Of a stretch of 64,000 nt of DNA, positions 26,234 to 35,002 are shown piece after piece. The position numbers and the translations under genes were made by a program. This stretch comes from Teredinibacter purpureus (GTDB lineage: Bacteria; Pseudomonadota; Gammaproteobacteria; Pseudomonadales; Cellvibrionaceae), in assembly GCF_014217335.1 (NCBI RefSeq), contig NZ_CP060092.1:2063501-2127500 (forward strand), in the 5' to 3' direction. Within the stretch, counting starts at the first letter, position 1, and every line of letters begins with the position of its first letter. The notes beneath the pieces were generated by a model. The model was not told where the DNA came from. It did no database searches and worked only from the letters and a program-made list of their open reading frames with translations.

Positions 26234-26527
26234 ATGAGCAAGAATAAAGAATACTTACTTAGTGTTTCAACAGATAAAGATGGAAGCCAGGTTTTTATCC
26301 ATGCTGACATAAATGGAATCTTGGCTTTAGAAAAAAGCATCGCATTTCTTAAGAGAAAGCTTGCTGAAAACGAGTGTGATCATGATCATTTTCATTCTGA
26401 GTCATGGGCTGGTGATGAGCTCTCCGAAACAATGTTGGAACAGGAGAAGGAGGCGGGCTGTAAACAAGTACATCACGTCAAAATATATGGATGGAATCAA
26501 GAGTGGAAAATAAATCACAATTTGTAG
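26234..26527 (+). CDS. Imm32-like small protein (copy 1)
   Basis: 97 residues, cytoplasmic. The pattern VFIHADINGILALEKSIAFLKRKL, then DHDHFHSESWAGDELSE, resembles the Imm32 group of immunity proteins (a d..gl..L...i..L helix followed by a H-x-H-rich strand). This is tentative. If right, it would neutralise a toxin not encoded here. Recurs at 35128-35421 with one synonymous change (AAA/AAG). Confidence 0.55.
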   Translation: MSKNKEYLLSVSTDKDGSQVFIHADINGILALEKSIAFLKRKLAENECDHDHFHSESWAGDELSETMLEQEKEAGCKQVHHVKIYGWNQEWKINHNL

Positions 26528-26531
26528 TACG

Positions 26532-26658
26532 TTTTAACAAGGTTAGCCAACCTCGCCCGCAAGCGGGCTGGACCTCCGTTCCGGTATTTGTTTGTGTTGG
26601 CCGCTTACGCTAACACAAACAAATACCTACACTACGGCCGTTGCTAACGGCGTTATAT
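26532..26658 (+). repeat. attC, cassette 36
   Basis: 127 bp; TTTTAAC ... GTTATAT; duplicated at 35426. Confidence 0.88.
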
Positions 26659-26676
26659 GAGTATCGAAATTTGAAT

Positions 26677-26985
26677 ATGTGGCCGAAATCATACTACTTC
26701 GCGCTGAGCAGAATGCTTTATATGGAGGTGCTAATTATTGCTGTTTCTGTGTTGGCGTATTTTGGTTTTGGTAGCATAGTCGATAGGGGTTCCCCTGAGG
26801 TGTTTTTGTACTCCATCGGCTCAATGCTTTATTCATCAATAGTATTCTTTCTTGCATGTATGGTTTTCTGTTTCGTCGCTGTAATAAAGAGGCAGAAGGT
26901 GGCGGCATCCTTAATGAAGTTGTTGGTTGCTGCAATCGTTGTTCTATTTCCAGCAGCACTGGTACCAAATTTTTTACCCATATAA
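26677..26985 (+). CDS. Polytopic membrane protein, unknown
   Basis: 102 residues from ATG 26677 (upstream in-frame ATG 26641 is in the attC). Three hydrophobic segments (about 16-32, 44-68, 80-98). Its attC has been split by an IS3-family element. No family recognised. Confidence 0.6.
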   Translation: MWPKSYYFALSRMLYMEVLIIAVSVLAYFGFGSIVDRGSPEVFLYSIGSMLYSSIVFFLACMVFCFVAVIKRQKVAASLMKLLVAAIVVLFPAALVPNFLPI

Positions 26986-27148
26986 TGGAGGTTCATATAA
27001 CAAGGTTAGCCAACATCGCACCTTCGGTGCTGGACCTCCGTTCCGGTGTTTGTTTATGTGCTTTAACGCTGACGCTAGCACAACACAAATACTAGACCTG
27101 CACCACTTTGGCGGACAGTTATTTACTGTTTAGTTAAAGGGGTAAAAA

Positions 27149-27514
27149 ATGGGTTTAACAAAGAAGAAACATTACGAAAGCTACACGTTGGCTTTTAAAG
27201 TCAAGGCGGTGAGAGAGAGTAAGAAGCGTGGCGTTAGGGCGGTCGATGTTGCTAAGGCGCTTGGGATTCATCCCGTCATGCTTTACCGTTGGCGCCAAGA
27301 ATATAAAGAAGGCCGTCTATCCGAGAATAAACACATGCAAATTAAAGCCCCTCCACCCAAAAAGTCTAGAGAAGACAGTGACGCACTTAAGCGCGCAGAA
27401 ACGCGAATAAAGGAATTGGAAAAACGACTAGCCTCCAAAGAGGAAGAGGTCGTTATTCTAAAAAAGGCAAAACGGTTCTTCTCGGATCAGCGCAGGAAAG
27501 ATACGCGTTCATAG
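27149..27514 (+). CDS. IS3-family transposase OrfA
   Basis: 121 residues: N-terminal helix-turn-helix (FKVKAVRESKKRGVRAVDVAKALGI) followed by a leucine-zipper-like coil (about 78-112). OrfA binds the IS ends. A run AAAAAAG near the end of the frame (about 27458) is a plausible -1 slippage site for making the OrfAB fusion, since the OrfB frame continues at -1. Confidence 0.9.
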   Translation: MGLTKKKHYESYTLAFKVKAVRESKKRGVRAVDVAKALGIHPVMLYRWRQEYKEGRLSENKHMQIKAPPPKKSREDSDALKRAETRIKELEKRLASKEEEVVILKKAKRFFSDQRRKDTRS

Positions 27515-27546
27515 AGGAGAACCGGGGGGCTCATAAGGTCGTTAGG

Positions 27547-28347
27547 ATGTGTGAATATCTGGATGTCTCAACAACTGGCTATTACGATTGGCGCGAGCGT
27601 GGGGAAAGCAGTCGAGCGCAGTACGATAGTATTCTCGTTGATGAGATAACAAAGATGCATGTAGGTCATGAAAGAAATTATGGCGCTATACGAGTTCACC
27701 CATACCTAAAAAACCTAGGGTTTCCCTGTAGTCGCAGGCGGATCAACAGATTAATGAAAGCGTATTCAATAACCTCTATATACCACGCATATCGGCATAA
27801 TCGCGCTTCAGGCAGTAATTCATTAAAGGTGGATAATGTATTAGCTGAGTCGCCACCAGCAGCATCGGTAGGTCGACATTGGGCTGGGGATATGACATAC
27901 ATTAAGACTCGAGAGGGGTCTGTATATATGGCGGCTGTACTAGACCTATTTACTCGTAAGGTTGTTGGTTGGGGTTTTTCCAGAAACCATGATGCCGATT
28001 TGGTATGCGGCGCGCTGAAGATGTCGTTGGAATATGAAGAGGCAAAACCTGGGTGTTTGTTTCATAGTGATCAGGGCTCGGAGTACTGCTCGGACATTTA
28101 TCAGGAGGCCGTAGCGAACGCAGGCATGGTTAGTAGTATGAGCCGAGCTGGTACGCCAACAGATAATGCTTTTGTAGAATCATTTTTTAAGACATTAAAG
28201 AATGAATTGGTGCATCATTGGAAGTTTAATAATATGGTCGAATGTGTCGCTAGGATTGTTGACTACGTTGAGTTTTATAATGAGGATAGATTACACTCTA
28301 GCCTCAATTATGTATCACCAAATACATATCAAAATATAAATGTTTAG
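27547..28347 (+). CDS. IS3-family transposase OrfB (DDE)
   Basis: 266 residues from ATG 27547; upstream in-frame codons (ERYAFIEENRGAHKVVR) show that it is normally made as an OrfAB fusion. The rve-type core is complete: WAGDMTYIKT (first Asp), LFHSDQGSEY (second Asp) and the DNAFVESFFKTLKNE segment (catalytic Glu). Confidence 0.92.
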   Translation: MCEYLDVSTTGYYDWRERGESSRAQYDSILVDEITKMHVGHERNYGAIRVHPYLKNLGFPCSRRRINRLMKAYSITSIYHAYRHNRASGSNSLKVDNVLAESPPAASVGRHWAGDMTYIKTREGSVYMAAVLDLFTRKVVGWGFSRNHDADLVCGALKMSLEYEEAKPGCLFHSDQGSEYCSDIYQEAVANAGMVSSMSRAGTPTDNAFVESFFKTLKNELVHHWKFNNMVECVARIVDYVEFYNEDRLHSSLNYVSPNTYQNINV

Positions 28348-28413
28348 TGTCCGTCAAAGTGGTGCAAGTCTATACCTCCACTACGGCCGTTGCTAACGGC
28401 GTTAGGCTTAAGT

Positions 28414-28884
28414 ATGAAAAAAGTATTACTTTGCGTCTTATCTTTAGTATTTATATCAGGGTGTTCAGGGCTGGTACGTCAATCTGGTATGGTTCCGATT
28501 CCGAGTGAACCTTGGAAAAAGGTGAGCGGTGTTGGTGTCGAGACAAGTTGCGGCGATCTAGGTGTTTCTGTTGGTTATATTTCTTATTCTGACTTAGCTA
28601 TTATTGGCCCGCTAATTCCGATTGTACCGATAGGAAGATCAGATGGTGGCTCCATCTACGTAATGCTAGAAAATGAAAGTATTTGCCCATTGATACAAAC
28701 AGGGAACGGTAAATTTAAAGCTACGGCCAATAAATCGACTCTTGTTTGCCACTACAAAATTGGAAAACTGGGTGTGGATCGAGAGGTTCGTTTAGTTTTT
28801 AACGAAGGTGTTAAATGTAGTCTTCCTCCAATTGAATATGAGGAAAAAATCCGATGGTTTTACACTCCGTTGTTGTCAGCCTAA
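28414..28884 (+). CDS. Lipoprotein, unknown
   Basis: 156 residues from ATG 28414; signal MKKVLLCVLSLVFISGC with lipobox cysteine 17. The mature part has a central hydrophobic Pro-rich stretch (IIGPLIPIVPIG), a pattern seen in several gammaproteobacterial lipoproteins of unknown function. ATG lies 13 nt after the attC G. Confidence 0.7.
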   Translation: MKKVLLCVLSLVFISGCSGLVRQSGMVPIPSEPWKKVSGVGVETSCGDLGVSVGYISYSDLAIIGPLIPIVPIGRSDGGSIYVMLENESICPLIQTGNGKFKATANKSTLVCHYKIGKLGVDREVRLVFNEGVKCSLPPIEYEEKIRWFYTPLLSA

Positions 28885-28988
28885 CAATACGGTAAACCAG
28901 ACGTAAATTTCGGTGCGCCTTTTGGGTGGCTGCGCCACTTTACCCAAAAGCCACCCCAAAATTTACGCTGGTTACCTCGGCGTTATGT
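28879..28988 (+). repeat. attC, cassette 38
   Basis: 110 bp; GCCTAAC ... GTTATGT. Confidence 0.87.
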
Positions 28989-28997
28989 GGCCAAGGT

Positions 28998-29273
28998 ATG
29001 AGATATATATTTTTAGCATCAATTTTATTTTCTCAATCGGCGATAGCTTGCCTATGCAATAATGAAGTGGTTTTTTATACGGGTGCTAAGGCTATTGAAG
29101 CCAAGTATCCAGAGTATAAAATTACTCGAGAAGAGTATGAGGCCGTTGAATTAGACAAGAAGTGGATGGTTCTTAGGAAAGAGCATGTATATAAAGAAAA
29201 CCCAAGAGAATATCCAAGGGCATTCATATCAAAAGAGGGCTGCAAACTTGATAAAGTATTTTGGTCTAAGTAA
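28998..29273 (+). CDS. Small exported Cys protein, unknown (copy 2)
   Basis: Same 91-residue protein, leader and attC as 10092-10367; the copies are 18.9 kb apart. Upstream in-frame codons to 28926 are attC and are excluded. Confidence 0.7.
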   Translation: MRYIFLASILFSQSAIACLCNNEVVFYTGAKAIEAKYPEYKITREEYEAVELDKKWMVLRKEHVYKENPREYPRAFISKEGCKLDKVFWSK

Positions 29274-29275
29274 GC

Positions 29276-29369
29276 ACATAACAAGTTTAGCCAGCATCGC
29301 CCCTTCGGGGCTGGACCTCCGTTTCGGCGCTTCGCGCCTACACTGCGGCCGCTGCTAAAGGCGTTAGGT
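29276..29369 (+). repeat. attC, cassette 39
   Basis: 94 bp; ACATAAC ... GTTAGGT; copy of 10370-10463. Confidence 0.9.
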
Positions 29370-29408
29370 GCATGCCAGCATCACCCCAAAGATAAGGAAA
29401 TTAGTAGA

Positions 29409-29543
29409 ATGAGCGATAGAAAAGACACTCCAAAAAACTGCCCAGCATGCAAGGGCAGTTTCGTTACCGAAACACTATATAGCTGGATTTGTGCTGATTG
29501 TGGTGCAACCAAAGAGAATCCTACTAGCAGAGAAAAGAAATAA
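29409..29543 (+). CDS. Very small zinc-ribbon protein
   Basis: 44 residues: MSDRKDTPKNCPACKGSF, then ICADCGATKENP. Two CxxC knuckles would bind one zinc. ATG 29409 follows AAGGAAATTAGTAG. The stop is 3 nt before the next gene, so the two form a rare two-gene cassette and are probably translated from one transcript. Confidence 0.65.
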   Translation: MSDRKDTPKNCPACKGSFVTETLYSWICADCGATKENPTSREKK

Positions 29544-29546
29544 TTT

Positions 29547-29933
29547 ATGCCTCGCACTCAGCGAAAGCTATTAAATAGTAGCGATCTCAAGACCCTATAT
29601 AGGGTTACAAGTCCGAAGCTTTCTGAAAAGCCAAAACTTCTTATGGTTATCCGTCAGGCCGGTAAAGATTGGGCTGTAGAAAACGCCCATTCCTTGCGGG
29701 GGTATCGTGGTTGTCAAACTAATCTAGAGTCACGAGTCAGGCAATATGAGTCAAATGGCTATTGGCCAGCTCAATGTGACCTTGGCATCGGCATATTTGA
29801 GGGTGAGCAACTTACCCAGGTACTAATGGCCACAGATTTAGGCCGTAAGCCCGTTAAAGATCATCAGCCAACTTTACCGCTAGATAATATTCTGGGTGCT
29901 ATGGGGTTAACACGAAGTGATGTGCAGAAATAA
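29547..29933 (+). CDS. Basic cytoplasmic protein, unknown
   Basis: 128 residues, second gene of a two-gene cassette. Basic N-terminus (PRTQRKLLNSSDLKTLYR), then a compact alpha/beta region. No signal or membrane helix. The small zinc-ribbon partner upstream suggests that the two act together, which is inference. Not recognised. Confidence 0.62.
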   Translation: MPRTQRKLLNSSDLKTLYRVTSPKLSEKPKLLMVIRQAGKDWAVENAHSLRGYRGCQTNLESRVRQYESNGYWPAQCDLGIGIFEGEQLTQVLMATDLGRKPVKDHQPTLPLDNILGAMGLTRSDVQK

Positions 29934-29941
29934 ACAAAAGC

Positions 29942-30044
29942 ACCTAACAAGTTTAGTCATGCGACATTTATTCCGTCGCTTTTTTTGTGCTTTGATAGCA
30001 CAAAAAAATCAACTACATAAATGCGCCTGCTAAAGGCGTTAGCT
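29942..30044 (+). repeat. attC, cassette 40
   Basis: 103 bp; ACCTAAC ... GTTAGCT. Confidence 0.88.
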
Positions 30045-30067
30045 TTCATAAATATCGGAGAAATTAA

Positions 30068-30580
30068 ATGGCAATAGAATTTAGTGAAATAGTAGTGCCA
30101 GTCATTAGTTCTGTTGTTACAGTGATTTTCGTGTTTTATATAAAGGGGTTTTTAAGCGACAGAAGCGCTTACTCTAAGTTACGAAAAAAGCTCGAGAATG
30201 TTGCAGGAAAGAATGCCACAATTGTTTACGCTGGGGCGGGCGATATAGGCGGTACACTGTACAAAATTATTGAGATTGGCAAGGAAGGTATTACAATTGA
30301 AAATCCGGTTCATAAAATATTTCTTCCTGTATCGCAAGTGCTTAGATTACCAATGGTTCTACCGGTGGATGACTATAAAACCATAAAGGAAGATTATGAA
30401 AAGGAGCAGCTAGAAAAAGTCAGCGGCGCTTTGTTTGACCCGCTGTTTGAAAAATTGGAAGAAAGTTTTGAGCAAAATGTAACGCAGCCAGGAAGTGAGA
30501 TCGGTGCGAGCATAGAAGTCAAGGTTATTAATATCCTAGAAGAAAAAGGTCTTCTCATTGCTGCACCAAGCGAAAAGTAA
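30068..30580 (+). CDS. Membrane-anchored protein, unknown
   Basis: 170 residues; one N-terminal helix (about 9-27), then a basic linker and a small beta-rich domain (ATIVYAGAGDIGGTLYKIIEIGKEGITIENP ... LPVSQVLRLPMV) that looks like an SH3- or Sm-type barrel, then an acidic helical tail. No family recognised. Confidence 0.62.
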   Translation: MAIEFSEIVVPVISSVVTVIFVFYIKGFLSDRSAYSKLRKKLENVAGKNATIVYAGAGDIGGTLYKIIEIGKEGITIENPVHKIFLPVSQVLRLPMVLPVDDYKTIKEDYEKEQLEKVSGALFDPLFEKLEESFEQNVTQPGSEIGASIEVKVINILEEKGLLIAAPSEK

Positions 30581-30583
30581 AAA

Positions 30584-30699
30584 AGCTAACAAGTGTAGTC
30601 ACCTGACACAAATTGCTACGCGCCTTTTTGTGTTTTCGCTACGCTCAATTATACACAAACGGCACTTCACAATTTGTGCAGGTGCTACAGGCGTTATGT
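30584..30699 (+). repeat. attC, cassette 41
   Basis: 116 bp; AGCTAAC ... GTTATGT; ACACAAATTG arms as at 20242. Confidence 0.87.
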
Positions 30700-30733
30700 T
30701 TTTTGAGGAGTAATTCGTATCAACTTTGATGAG

Positions 30734-31117
30734 GTGATCTTTAGAAAATCCATTTCGGCTAAATCTATCGTTGAGTTAGTTGAAAATTTGAATGGTTTTC
30801 TTCGTAATCCTTGCTCTATTGAAGAGGATGAAAACGGAAATTCGTTCATTCTTGAGCAACGTCAGCTTTTCGATACAATTGATGCGGTTAAAGTTGAACT
30901 GTATGCCAAAGAGCATGCACCGCCACATTTTCATATTAAGGGTAACGATGTTGACGCCTCGTTTACAATCGAAGATTGTAAGTTGTTACAAGGCAAGGCA
31001 CCAAATAAAGTAGTTAAAAAGGTCAAGTATTGGCACAAGTATGCTCGACCAAAACTCATAGAATTTTGGAATGAAACTAGGCCTTATGACTGTCCAGTTG
31101 GCCCAATCAAAACATAA
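30734..31117 (+). CDS. DUF4160 family protein
   Basis: 127 residues from GTG 30734. The DUF4160 core is plain: VELYAKEHAPPHFHIKGND ... ASFTIEDCKLLQGK. Members are often paired with DUF2442 partners in what may be toxin-antitoxin-like modules; no partner lies here. The start is uncertain: GAGGAG at 30705 is followed by in-frame codons (IRINFDEV) without a standard start codon, so translation may begin upstream of 30734. Confidence 0.75.
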   Translation: MIFRKSISAKSIVELVENLNGFLRNPCSIEEDENGNSFILEQRQLFDTIDAVKVELYAKEHAPPHFHIKGNDVDASFTIEDCKLLQGKAPNKVVKKVKYWHKYARPKLIEFWNETRPYDCPVGPIKT

Positions 31118-31204
31118 CAAACAAATCATGGCGCAGCGAAGCTGCTGGGACCTCCGTTCCGTCGCTTCGCGCCTACACTACGGCCCCATATTTGGGCGTT
31201 ATGT
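31112..31204 (+). repeat. attC, cassette 42
   Basis: 93 bp; ACATAAC ... GTTATGT. Confidence 0.86.
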
Positions 31205-31222
31205 GTCCAACAGGAGTTACGC

Positions 31223-31579
31223 TTGATCGAATATTTTGGGTGGTTAAGTACAAGTTATTTGATTGATGAGTCTGAAATGTTGGCTTCGATAAAATCTATC
31301 CAAGGTGAATTTCCTGCCTCGGTATCCTATGTTGAAGGTATGAGCCATATTTCGTTTAGCGCTAACCCTATTAATGGAGAGGTTGTTCTAAACAACTTGG
31401 TTGTATTTATATCTGGTTTAGAGGTGAAGTTTTCTGGGTGCATTTATATTAATAACCCAAATTTAAATCAGTATGAGTATTTTGAAGTAATAAAGATCGT
31501 GGAAGATCGTGCAACAAGAATTCAGGACAGAAATTTTACAAAACAGGAAGCAATGAGTATATTTGGTGTAAATACTTAA
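31223..31579 (+). CDS. Imm7-like small protein (TTG start)
   Basis: 118 residues from TTG 31223 with CAGGAG as ribosome-binding site. The opening MIEYFGWLSTSY resembles the M.EYHGW start of Imm7 immunity proteins, and length and alpha/beta layout agree. Tentative. Probably a cytoplasmic antitoxin-like protein without a linked toxin. Confidence 0.55.
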   Translation: MIEYFGWLSTSYLIDESEMLASIKSIQGEFPASVSYVEGMSHISFSANPINGEVVLNNLVVFISGLEVKFSGCIYINNPNLNQYEYFEVIKIVEDRATRIQDRNFTKQEAMSIFGVNT

Positions 31580-31603
31580 ATTATCAAGCGAAGTGTATCA
31601 GGC

Positions 31604-31714
31604 ACATAACAAACATAGCCAAGTCGACATTTTTTACGGCGCTCGTTTTGTGCTGGTCGCTACGCTGGCACAAAACGAGCGCCGTAAAAAATGCGCTTGC
31701 TATGGGCGTTAGAA
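31604..31714 (+). repeat. attC, cassette 43 (near-perfect palindrome)
   Basis: 111 bp; ACATAAC ... GTTAGAA. The arms CATTTTTTACGGCGCTCG and CGAGCGCCGTAAAAAATG are exactly complementary. Confidence 0.9.
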
Positions 31715-31721
31715 ATAGGCC

Positions 31722-32087
31722 ATGAAATTACTTACTAGCGTACTTTTTCTACTTGTTTTATCTGCGTGCGGTCCTATGTGGGAAGACGGTGAGTATGAAG
31801 TCTACTATATCGACGGTAATATTAATCTCGGGATAAAAATAGATGATTCTGGATCGTATCACGGTAGAGTAGATCACAAAGTTGTAGCCGTAGGTGCCGA
31901 CGAAAAATATGTGGTCGCAAAGCAACTGGAGCCAGGAGTAACAGTGCCTTCGTATTTTTATATTGTAAGAGAAAAGGATAATATGTACCTCAACTCAGAT
32001 GAAATTACGCAAGGGCCATTTTCCGAAGTTCGGTTTAACGAACTAAGCCAGAAGCTTGGGCTACCCAGCTTTAGCAAGGAGTTCTAG
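31722..32087 (+). CDS. Lipoprotein, unknown (copy 1)
   Basis: 121 residues; signal MKLLTSVLFLLVLSAC with lipid cysteine 16. The mature domain is beta-rich (EYEVYYIDGNINLGI). The duplicate at 40748-41113 is identical including attC. Confidence 0.72.
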   Translation: MKLLTSVLFLLVLSACGPMWEDGEYEVYYIDGNINLGIKIDDSGSYHGRVDHKVVAVGADEKYVVAKQLEPGVTVPSYFYIVREKDNMYLNSDEITQGPFSEVRFNELSQKLGLPSFSKEF

Positions 32088-32091
32088 AAAT

Positions 32092-32205
32092 TTCTAACAA
32101 GTGTGTCATAAGGACATTTTTTACTTCGCTTCGTTTTGGGGTGGCTACGCCACTTTACCCCAAAACTACACTACATAAAAAATGCCTCATACACAGGCGT
32201 TAGGG
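32092..32205 (+). repeat. attC, cassette 44
   Basis: 114 bp; TTCTAAC ... GTTAGGG; GGGGTGGCTACGCCAC stem. Confidence 0.9.
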
Positions 32206-32224
32206 CCATTAAATTTGGAAGCTT

Positions 32225-32839
32225 ATGAGTTATATTGATTCTTACGATCACGAATATATTGGATCATTAGGGTACCTTCCTATTTATCGTCCGCTCCAAG
32301 TCATTGAGGGTGATAAATGGGGTGGTTATGACTTTAGTGCTACTCCAGATAATCTTATTCTTGGTGGCGGTAGCGGTGAACACCCCGGTCTTGTTTTTCA
32401 TAAGTTTGGAAGCCTAGCGGCCAGGTTTTTATACGATCAAATTACAGACGAAGAAGAGGAATCCATTCCCAAAGAGGATATGGATTACGTTATTGATCAG
32501 TGCTATGCAGACGATATTCTAGAATTCTGTAGTTGGTCTATAAGACAGTACGCCAACCTAAAAGAAATGGCAGAATCAATAACTTTCACTACTCCCTTGG
32601 GTGAAGATGAAGAAGTTGAAGAATGGCTGTGCAAATCGCTCGGCGAGCTGGTCTATTATTCTCTTTTCGATCTAAATCCTGAGCATAATAAACTAAAAGG
32701 TATCTTTGATCGCTTTGAGATTCGAGCTTCAATGCAAAATATCGCATGTGTTCCCCCAGGTTATCCTTTGTGTGGTGGTCGTAGAGTAGAGAGCGGTGAA
32801 TTAAAATGGGGGCTGCATCGTTGGCTAGTAAAGCCCTAA
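32225..32839 (+). CDS. Acidic cytoplasmic protein, unknown
   Basis: 204 residues, strongly acidic (DEEEESIPKED, GEDEEVEEW), no signal. The sequence GGYDFSATPDNLILGGGSGEHPGLVFH has the look of small immunity-type or phage-type proteins, but no family is recognised. Confidence 0.6.
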   Translation: MSYIDSYDHEYIGSLGYLPIYRPLQVIEGDKWGGYDFSATPDNLILGGGSGEHPGLVFHKFGSLAARFLYDQITDEEEESIPKEDMDYVIDQCYADDILEFCSWSIRQYANLKEMAESITFTTPLGEDEEVEEWLCKSLGELVYYSLFDLNPEHNKLKGIFDRFEIRASMQNIACVPPGYPLCGGRRVESGELKWGLHRWLVKP

Positions 32840-32938
32840 CAAGTGCAGCTTGCCGGACTTGGGTAAACTGTCACCTTTTTCGTGCTACGCAGCAAAAAAG
32901 CCGCCAGTTCACCCAAGCCGCAACTGCAGGCGTTAGGG
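32834..32938 (+). repeat. attC, cassette 45
   Basis: 105 bp; CCCTAAC ... GTTAGGG. Confidence 0.86.
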
Positions 32939-32944
32939 CTCCCA

Positions 32945-33397
32945 ATGCTTGAAGATCTCAATAAATTCTCAAAGAAAATAGCAGCTCAAGTATTTGATAA
33001 GTTTCCTCAATGGGAAAGTCTTGCGGGCATCAGAGAAGATGATGGTGAAAAAGTTTTACTAATTAAGGTTACTCCGCCTACCGGAGATACGGAGTGCCCT
33101 TTAAGCATTGATACTATCCAAGATGAGGTAACGGTAGCATTTGATGCATATCACGCGCATTTCTGGGACTTCGAAAACCCGGAAGGAGGCGATGCATTGT
33201 CCTTCATTAATTTACTATTGTCGGATGAGTATGCAGTCGTAAGCTATTGGCGTGATGACAGATGGTGTGGCTCTACGCTTTTACATGAAAGTGAATTTCC
33301 ATCCGAAAATACGGAGTACCCTTACGCCAATGCTATAAAAATTAGGTCTTGGTCAGGGAGTCACAATAATGACATTCGGTGTACCCCTAAAGATTAA
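32945..33397 (+). CDS. Cytoplasmic protein, possibly immunity-like (copy 1)
   Basis: 150 residues from ATG 32945 (in-frame codons upstream are attC). The stretch DEVTVAFDAYHAHFWDF resembles the strand with conserved H-x-H/F seen in several small immunity families, but assignment is weak. Recurs at 53671-54123 with one amino-acid change (LLIK against LPIK). Confidence 0.6.
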   Translation: MLEDLNKFSKKIAAQVFDKFPQWESLAGIREDDGEKVLLIKVTPPTGDTECPLSIDTIQDEVTVAFDAYHAHFWDFENPEGGDALSFINLLLSDEYAVVSYWRDDRWCGSTLLHESEFPSENTEYPYANAIKIRSWSGSHNNDIRCTPKD

Positions 33398-33399
33398 GG

Positions 33400-33531
33400 C
33401 CCTAACAAGGCCAGTCAGCCTCGCCCACGTTGTGGGCTGGACAGCTTACACTCCGCACCTTTTGTGTTCGCTTCGCTCATTGTTTCACAAAAGGTGCTCC
33501 ATGTAAGCTGCCGCTGCTGGCGGCGTTAGGC
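33400..33531 (+). repeat. attC, cassette 46
   Basis: 132 bp; CCCTAAC ... GTTAGGC; duplicated at 54126. Confidence 0.9.
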
Positions 33532-33538
33532 TATCAAA

Positions 33539-33952
33539 ATGAATAAGATACTATTTGCGCTAACTTTAGTTCTCGTTTGTGTAGCACCTGGTATAGCCAG
33601 TGCCGTATTTTTTGGGAAGTATTTTTCCAGTATGCTCGATGAGCGCAAAGAAGAAACCCGATTGCAAGAATTGGCTTATTCCCAGTTATTGCTAGAAAAT
33701 ATTGATGCGGAAAAGTACGCTTCAGCCCGAGAAAGGGCTATGTCAATGATTACAGCATCTATATTTACGGTGGACCCGAAAAACGCCTATGAATTTAAAT
33801 ATAGGGACGCTTGCTTGTTGCATCAAAAAATCTATAAGTACCGTGAAGAATTTCCAGAAAAATATATACCCGGAACTGAACTAGAAGAAAATGTTCAAAA
33901 AATATTGGAAATGTGGAGTAAACAAGACTGTAACGTTGAGCCCGAAGCCTAA
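33539..33952 (+). CDS. Membrane-anchored or exported protein, unknown
   Basis: 137 residues; N-terminal hydrophobic segment (about 4-25) that may be a signal or an anchor (VAPGIASA), then a helical, charged domain with two distant cysteines. Not recognised. Confidence 0.62.
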   Translation: MNKILFALTLVLVCVAPGIASAVFFGKYFSSMLDERKEETRLQELAYSQLLLENIDAEKYASARERAMSMITASIFTVDPKNAYEFKYRDACLLHQKIYKYREEFPEKYIPGTELEENVQKILEMWSKQDCNVEPEA

Positions 33953-34057
33953 CAAAGCAATCTACCGGACTTCCACTGCGTTGCTTCGTTTGTGGTTTAA
34001 CGCTACGCTACCACAAACAAACCAACTCCGTTCCTGCCCGTAATTGCGGCGTTATGA
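33947..34057 (+). repeat. attC, cassette 47
   Basis: 111 bp; GCCTAAC overlaps the stop; right core GTTATGA. Confidence 0.87.
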
Positions 34058-34069
34058 CTTAAGGCAACT

Positions 34070-34450
34070 ATGAAGTATATTTTCCTTTTCTTTGTTTTTT
34101 TATCCATTAATACATTCGCGTGTATTGTTGGGCCTGTTCAGCTTAATGTTTCCGAACCCAATGGCTTTAACTTCGTTGAGAAAGAGTCTGAGTTTTACGA
34201 ATCGGTCACCGAAATTAGTATTACAGCCCCATTAAAGTATAAGGGTGAACCCTTTTAGCTAGGAATCTATTCAATAAGCCTAAATGGAAAGTTGGTTGGT
34301 AAATCTATTCATTCATCAATAAATGAATCAGGTGTACCTGAATTCCTTGGGTATGTAAGCAATAAACCTGGTTTTAGCTACAGTGTTTCGTTCTTGTATG
34401 GTGAGGGTCGGTGTAAATCTTATGAGTTTACTGCTAGCAATGAAAAATAG
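34070..34450 (+). pseudogene. Exported protein gene broken by an in-frame TAG
   Basis: ATG 34070 starts a signal peptide (MKYIFLFFVFLSINTFAC). After GEPF the frame meets TAG at 34256-34258, then continues open (LGIYSINLNGKLVGKS ... CKSYEFTASNEK) to a TAG at 34448-34450 next to the attC. The full frame would give about 126 residues and both halves read as one beta-rich domain, so a nonsense mutation is likely. Confidence 0.75.
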
Positions 34451-34555
34451 TCATAACAAAAGTAGCCAATTGACCTCCGTAAGCTGTCTTGGTTTTTGCA
34501 ATAAGACGCAAAAACACAAGCCAACTTACTCCGGCAATTGCTACTGGCGTTAGGC
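34451..34555 (+). repeat. attC, cassette 48
   Basis: 105 bp; TCATAAC ... GTTAGGC; TAGCCAATTGACCTCCGTAA arm, shared with 48448. Confidence 0.88.
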
Positions 34556-34561
34556 TTTAGC

Positions 34562-35002
34562 ATGAATCAAATTCGATATTTAATTCTTATTCTCTTATTG
34601 GGCGTATCTATGGTCTCGAAGTCTGAGTCAGAAATGAGGTTTGACTGTGACGAACCCAAAAATGAACAGTTTGATGGAGTGTCAATAAAAATCACTCACT
34701 GCATAGACTCTTCTGGCCCAGATAGTAATGGAGCCTATGAATTTTATTATGACTATGAAACCATTTATTTTGAGTTGGGGAGTGAATCCGTATCGGGTAA
34801 AAGGTACGCAGATACGCCTGAAGAGGCGTCCTTGATACGTATTAAAGACTTAAGCGGAGAACGATTACTAGAAGGTTCGGATCTCAAAAAAGAACTAATA
34901 AAAATATCGGTCTCTTATCTAATGGCGAACGGTGCTAAATCAGTAAAGTACTTAGATCGGTCAAATGCTATTAGTGGTTATAGCGTGGTGCCTAGTGAAT
35001 AA
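34562..35002 (+). CDS. Exported protein, unknown
   Basis: 146 residues from ATG 34562; signal peptide MNQIRYLILILLLGVSMVSKS. Two cysteines in the mature part (RFDCDE, THCIDSS). Not recognised. Confidence 0.65.
   Translation: MNQIRYLILILLLGVSMVSKSESEMRFDCDEPKNEQFDGVSIKITHCIDSSGPDSNGAYEFYYDYETIYFELGSESVSGKRYADTPEEASLIRIKDLSGERLLEGSDLKKELIKISVSYLMANGAKSVKYLDRSNAISGYSVVPSE

Larger units (their letters stand above)
27093..28372 (+). mobile_element. IS3-family insertion sequence within an attC
   Basis: 1280 bp. Ends are imperfect inverted repeats (TAGACCTGCACCACTTTGGC and, on the other strand at the right, TAGACTTGCACCACTTTGAC). A 3-bp target duplication TAC flanks it (27090-27092 and 28373-28375), as is usual for IS3 elements. 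Confidence 0.9.
26995..28407 (+). repeat. attC, cassette 37, split by IS
   Basis: The left part 26995-27092 (ATATAAC) and right part 28373-28407 (GTTAGGC) form one attC of about 130 bp when the IS3-family element and one copy of its TAC duplication are removed; it then resembles the 26532 site. Confidence 0.85.
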
